From an uncultured Paracoccaceae bacterium (GTDB lineage: Bacteria; Pseudomonadota; Alphaproteobacteria; Rhodobacterales; Rhodobacteraceae): a stretch of DNA of 64,000 nt. The notes below the pieces were generated by a model. It was not told where the DNA came from, ran no database searches, and saw nothing but the letters and a program-made list of their open reading frames with translations. A program made the position numbers and the translations under genes. The DNA lies in NCBI GenBank assembly GCA_947496535.1, contig CANMDE010000003.1:248001-312000 (forward strand), read 5' to 3'. Shown here piece by piece: positions 61,150 to 64,000 of the stretch. The number at the start of each line of letters is the position of its first letter. Position 1 is the stretch's first letter.

Positions 61150-62166
61150 TCAGGGCCTTTCAAGATCATCGCCGGGTGTTGCCCCGCTGATCAATTGGTA
61201 GCTGAGCAAATCAGGAATGTCATGAGGGTCACGCAGCAATGGCTGGCAGGCTTGCTGCAAAGCACGGAACTGCGCCGCTTCCGAGACATAGGTCGCATCC
61301 GCTTCGTCGAGGTCAATGAAACGGAACCTGATGGGAGCGCCGGGGCTGGCCTGACCTACCTTTGGCATATCCGCGGGTATGACCGTGCCGATCCGGGGAT
61401 AGCCGCCTGTGGTTTGCCCCTCAGCCAGCAAAACATATGGCACGCCGTCACCTGTCATCTGGATATCGCCGGGGGCAATCATGTCAGACAGGATGGTTAA
61501 CTGTCCCTTGCTGGTAAAACCGGGGCCGTCAGTGTCCATCCGTACCCCCTGCCGGTTTCCGCGTGAACTGCGCTGGAAGGAGGAGGTGGCAAACGCGTCA
61601 AGGATTTCAGGCTCAAAATACTCGGTTTGGGGACCCGCAATGATGCGAATATCGCCTCCGGCTCGCCTATCATCGGCGGGCAGGTACATAGGTGCTGCAT
61701 GTGGGTCAGGGTCCGGACCAAGCGGAAGAGTGTCCCCAGAGGCCAACAGCCGCCCAATCCCTGCGGTCAGTTGGGTAGCGCGGGCATTCATAACCAGTGG
61801 CGTGGTGATCCCGCCTGCGAAAGAAATGTATCCAAAGCTGCCGGATCTCGCTCCGCCAATCCGCAAGACCTGACCGGCGTGCAGTAAATGACTGCAGTTG
61901 TGTGGCACGGGCTGACCGTCAATATCAGCGTCCATGACGGCGCCGGTCAGGGCGATCCGCGTATCTGTACTGACAGCGAACCGTCCGCCAAAACCGGTCA
62001 TTTCCAATACGGCATTTGCCGGATCAGCACCAAGCAACGCCGCCCCCTCCAGCAACGCCAATCGATCCACCGCACCGCCGCGTGATAGCCCTTGGGCGCG
62101 CCAGCCGGTGCGGCCCATGTCCTGTACAGTGATGGCCGGTCCGGCCTCCAAGATGGTGAGGGTCAT
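61150..62166 (-). CDS. pxpC: 5-oxoprolinase subunit C (allophanate hydrolase subunit 2 family)
   Basis: 338 aa. Opens with LTILEAGPAITVQDMGRTGW, the AHS2 family hallmark, and contains SRGGAVDRLALLEGAALLG, FGYISFAGGI and GDIQMTGDGVPYVLLAEGQTTGGYPRIGTVI. Subunit of the bacterial 5-oxoprolinase; related to urea amidolyase parts, hence frequent misnaming as allophanate hydrolase or biotin-dependent carboxyltransferase. Overlaps pxpB by 4 bp. Confidence 0.93.
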   Translation of the reverse strand: MTLTILEAGPAITVQDMGRTGWRAQGLSRGGAVDRLALLEGAALLGADPANAVLEMTGFGGRFAVSTDTRIALTGAVMDADIDGQPVPHNCSHLLHAGQVLRIGGARSGSFGYISFAGGITTPLVMNARATQLTAGIGRLLASGDTLPLGPDPDPHAAPMYLPADDRRAGGDIRIIAGPQTEYFEPEILDAFATSSFQRSSRGNRQGVRMDTDGPGFTSKGQLTILSDMIAPGDIQMTGDGVPYVLLAEGQTTGGYPRIGTVIPADMPKVGQASPGAPIRFRFIDLDEADATYVSEAAQFRALQQACQPLLRDPHDIPDLLSYQLISGATPGDDLERP

Positions 62167-62909
62167 GACGCCACCTTGCAGACAGCGCCACCATTGGTCG
62201 TCTTATCCTCGCGAATGCTGGCAAATTCGGTGTCGGAGACATGATGAAACCGGATGGCGTCACCCGCTTGCAGTGGAAATGGTTCGGTTGTGTCTGGCTG
62301 GAAGACCCGGAAGGCGCTTTGCCCGATGTGGCGCCATCCTGTCGGGGCGTCGGCAGCAAAAAGAACGATTTGGCGGACCGCGGTAATCAACGCGCCATTC
62401 GGCATGCTCTCGGTCATTTCGGACTGTCGGGGCATATCCCAGCGTTCGGGTAGCATCCCCAGATAAGGCTGCCCCGGTGCAAAGCCGATCGCGATAACGC
62501 GCAGCGTCTGCGCTTCGATATCTCTTACGGCCTCTTCGGGGGGCAGGCCGGCCAGTTCAGCGGCCTCCGGCAATTGCGGCGCATATTCGGGGCCGAAGGC
62601 TGCAGGGATATGCCATGTGCGTTCGGGTGTGGGCGCGGCCTCTGGTAGACCTGCGCTGAGCTGTTGCAAAACATCGCGCAACGTGGCCCGGTCCGTCTGC
62701 ATTGGATCAAAAATAACTTGCAGCGAGGTCAGTGACGACGCGAGTTCGATCACACCGGGAATGCTCTGCACCGCAACAACGCGTTTGAAGGCAATTGTCT
62801 TGGCGTTGGCGGTTTCGGACCAAGTCCGGCTGAAACGCACCAGCAAGCTGTCCAGCCCAAGCGGCAGGATTTCGGGTGCTGCCTGATCTTTGTGGGTGTT
62901 GTGGGCCAT
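62163..62909 (-). CDS. pxpB: 5-oxoprolinase subunit B (allophanate hydrolase subunit 1 family)
   Basis: 248 aa from MAHNTHKDQ (ATG 62909); a frame to 63152 runs over a terminator and the lyase gene and is rejected. AHS1/KipI features: LLVRFSRTWSETANAK, VVAVQSIPGVIELASSLTSLQVIFDP, and FAPGQPYLGMLPERWDMPR plus GWRHIGQSAFRVF. First gene of pxpBCA, clearing 5-oxoproline formed spontaneously from glutamine and from gamma-glutamyl metabolism. Confidence 0.92.
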   Translation of the reverse strand: MAHNTHKDQAAPEILPLGLDSLLVRFSRTWSETANAKTIAFKRVVAVQSIPGVIELASSLTSLQVIFDPMQTDRATLRDVLQQLSAGLPEAAPTPERTWHIPAAFGPEYAPQLPEAAELAGLPPEEAVRDIEAQTLRVIAIGFAPGQPYLGMLPERWDMPRQSEMTESMPNGALITAVRQIVLFAADAPTGWRHIGQSAFRVFQPDTTEPFPLQAGDAIRFHHVSDTEFASIREDKTTNGGAVCKVAS

Positions 62910-62961
62910 TGTCTGGCTATTAGTGTGAATAGCTCCGACGATTGTCAATTGGGGCAATGAA

Positions 62962-62996
62962 GAAAGGCGGACTATCATTTGATAGCCCGCCCTTTC
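62962..62996 (-). terminator. Terminator downstream of the alginate lyase gene
   Basis: GAAAGG-CGG-CTATCA pairs with TGATAG-CCG-CCTTTC, about 15 bp with one bulge and one mismatch and a 2-nt loop. It lies 22 bp past the lyase stop on the minus strand, followed by CTTCATT. It separates the lyase gene from pxpB. Confidence 0.65.
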
Positions 62997-63018
62997 ATAC
63001 ATCATTTGGATGATGAAA

Positions 63019-64000
63019 TCAGTGCGTGGCTTCCAGTTCGAAGAACGTGACTTGATCATAGTCACGGTCAGGCCAGGGTGAGGAATCGTTTTGCGAATAC
63101 GCCCCCGCCTTGAAGTACATGAACTCATTGGCGATATCGTAGCTGCTATCAACCATGTCGAGCGGTTCGGCCTGAATCACTGTGCCATCGTCCCGTGTGA
63201 TCGACACATTCAGCATTGGGTGGGTCTTGCCTTCAATCTCTTCACCGGTGACCGATATTTCGTAGCTGAAGACCTCATCCAGGGCGATCCCGTCATCAGG
63301 ATTCTCCGCAAAGTCGCTCCGGTCGCCTACGATTGGTACGTAGATGTCGTCACGGCCTTCCAACTCGTGGATGTAATAGACAGACCCATATTTGTTGGTC
63401 GGAAGTTTGCGGTAGTAAAGCCTGATGGGTTCGCCGTCTTTGGCATGTATCTGGCCGATAATGACGCGGCCAATTTTTGAGCCTTCGCCAAGTCGTGTGA
63501 CCTGATTGACGGCCAGGGTTGCATTTAGCGCACCATCGACCCCACCGGCGGCTTCTTGTGCTTCCGCAGGGGCGGAGGAGAAGACCCAATTGTTTTTGGT
63601 CGGCGTGCCATCGTCGTTGCGGGTCGAGATACTGGTATCACCTGCGCGAATCATCTCGCGCAATTCAGAGCGGGCGTAGTTTGAATTTTGGGTCGTGGCG
63701 TTGCCCCCGAAAGTACGGAAGACCATGCCGCCGGTGGCTGGATCGGTGTAAAAGAATGCCTCATCCGCCCATCCGGCGCTCAGCATCCGTTCTTCGATTT
63801 CATCCGCACGTCCATCGCCATCTTGATCGACGGGCAGGGTGATTTTCCAGGCTGTCAGATCAATATTTTCGGCGGGTGGGACATCGGTGAAAAGGTCAAA
63901 CATGCCTTTGCGAGAGGCTTCCGAAACCTCGGTCCCGTCGCCTTGGCTGTCCATCTCGCCCAGACCGCAGCCATAGGCCTGAAACTCGACAATGCTGTTC
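63019..64000 (-). CDS. Alginate lyase, polysaccharide lyase family 7 (partial, N-terminus outside window)
   Basis: At least 327 aa; the frame continues past the right edge, so the true start and any signal peptide are unseen. All three PL7 active-site blocks are present: RSELRE (Arg), QIHAKD (Gln/His) and YFKAGAYSQN (Tyr, Lys). A D-rich DQDGDGRADE segment near the visible N-terminus may bind calcium. It cleaves alginate by beta-elimination. The AYGCGLGE stretch just upstream could be a lipobox-related or linker region (uncertain). Confidence 0.9.
   Translation of the reverse strand, partial: NSIVEFQAYGCGLGEMDSQGDGTEVSEASRKGMFDLFTDVPPAENIDLTAWKITLPVDQDGDGRADEIEERMLSAGWADEAFFYTDPATGGMVFRTFGGNATTQNSNYARSELREMIRAGDTSISTRNDDGTPTKNNWVFSSAPAEAQEAAGGVDGALNATLAVNQVTRLGEGSKIGRVIIGQIHAKDGEPIRLYYRKLPTNKYGSVYYIHELEGRDDIYVPIVGDRSDFAENPDDGIALDEVFSYEISVTGEEIEGKTHPMLNVSITRDDGTVIQAEPLDMVDSSYDIANEFMYFKAGAYSQNDSSPWPDRDYDQVTFFELEATH

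Noticed and set aside
1..64000. CRISPR arrays, insertion sequences, tRNA or rRNA genes
   Set aside because: No spaced repeats, transposase-like frames with terminal repeats, or cloverleaf/rRNA signatures were seen by eye; a tRNAscan or Infernal run would be decisive.

Overview
The window looks like chromosome from a marine, Roseobacter-group alphaproteobacterium (Rhodobacteraceae). The indications are fairly high GC, dense operons joined by ATGA and TGATG overlaps, the housekeeping block rsfS-rlmH-gpmI-envC-ctpA, a dimethylglycine/betaine demethylation block, an FnrL-type box and an alginate lyase. The genus cannot be fixed from sequence alone. I found no rRNA, tRNA, CRISPR array, insertion sequence or phage.

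Layout. 1-326: the 3' end of a modC-type ATPase gene. 323-10861: a mostly minus-strand surface-sugar region with two WaaA-family transferases, NeuC, NeuB and NeuA homologues, a GT25 glycosyltransferase, SDR and Gfo/Idh enzymes, and a plus-strand CX5R phosphatase; the block is headed by an SDR and an FAH-family hydrolase. 11110-15858: a metallophosphoesterase, dapD, a thioredoxin-fold protein, a LOG-family protein and a LacI regulator. 16063-22145: a LacI-controlled sugar ABC-import operon with two tandem operators. 22315-26300: rlmN, an IalB-like protein, L-asparaginase and an SDR.

26654-31307: the most notable block. A leader with every conserved segment of the guanidine-I (ykkC) riboswitch precedes a three-gene ABC importer, an arginase-family enzyme best read as a Ni-dependent guanidine hydrolase (GdmH), a histidine-rich protein and a previously untracked 55-residue exported protein. 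All six genes appear to be in one transcription unit. The last two are candidate metal-handling accessories with no recognised family.

31716-38620: unlinked metabolic genes, an FNR box, an XRE/DUF2975 pair with a palindromic candidate operator, and a periplasmic double-PilJ protein. 38901-43858: rsfS, rlmH, gpmI, envC-like and ctpA, preceded by a short leader ORF. 43957-50716: two FAD/GcvT dehydrogenases around a homocysteine methyltransferase, a GFA protein and an XRE-cupin regulator with an inverted repeat in its promoter. 50794-64000: free-methionine sulfoxide reductase, thiolase, gamma-glutamyltransferase, membrane proteins, ureidoglycine aminohydrolase, a DUF1501/DUF1800 pair, 5-oxoprolinase pxpBCA and the 3' part of a PL7 alginate lyase gene that runs off the window.
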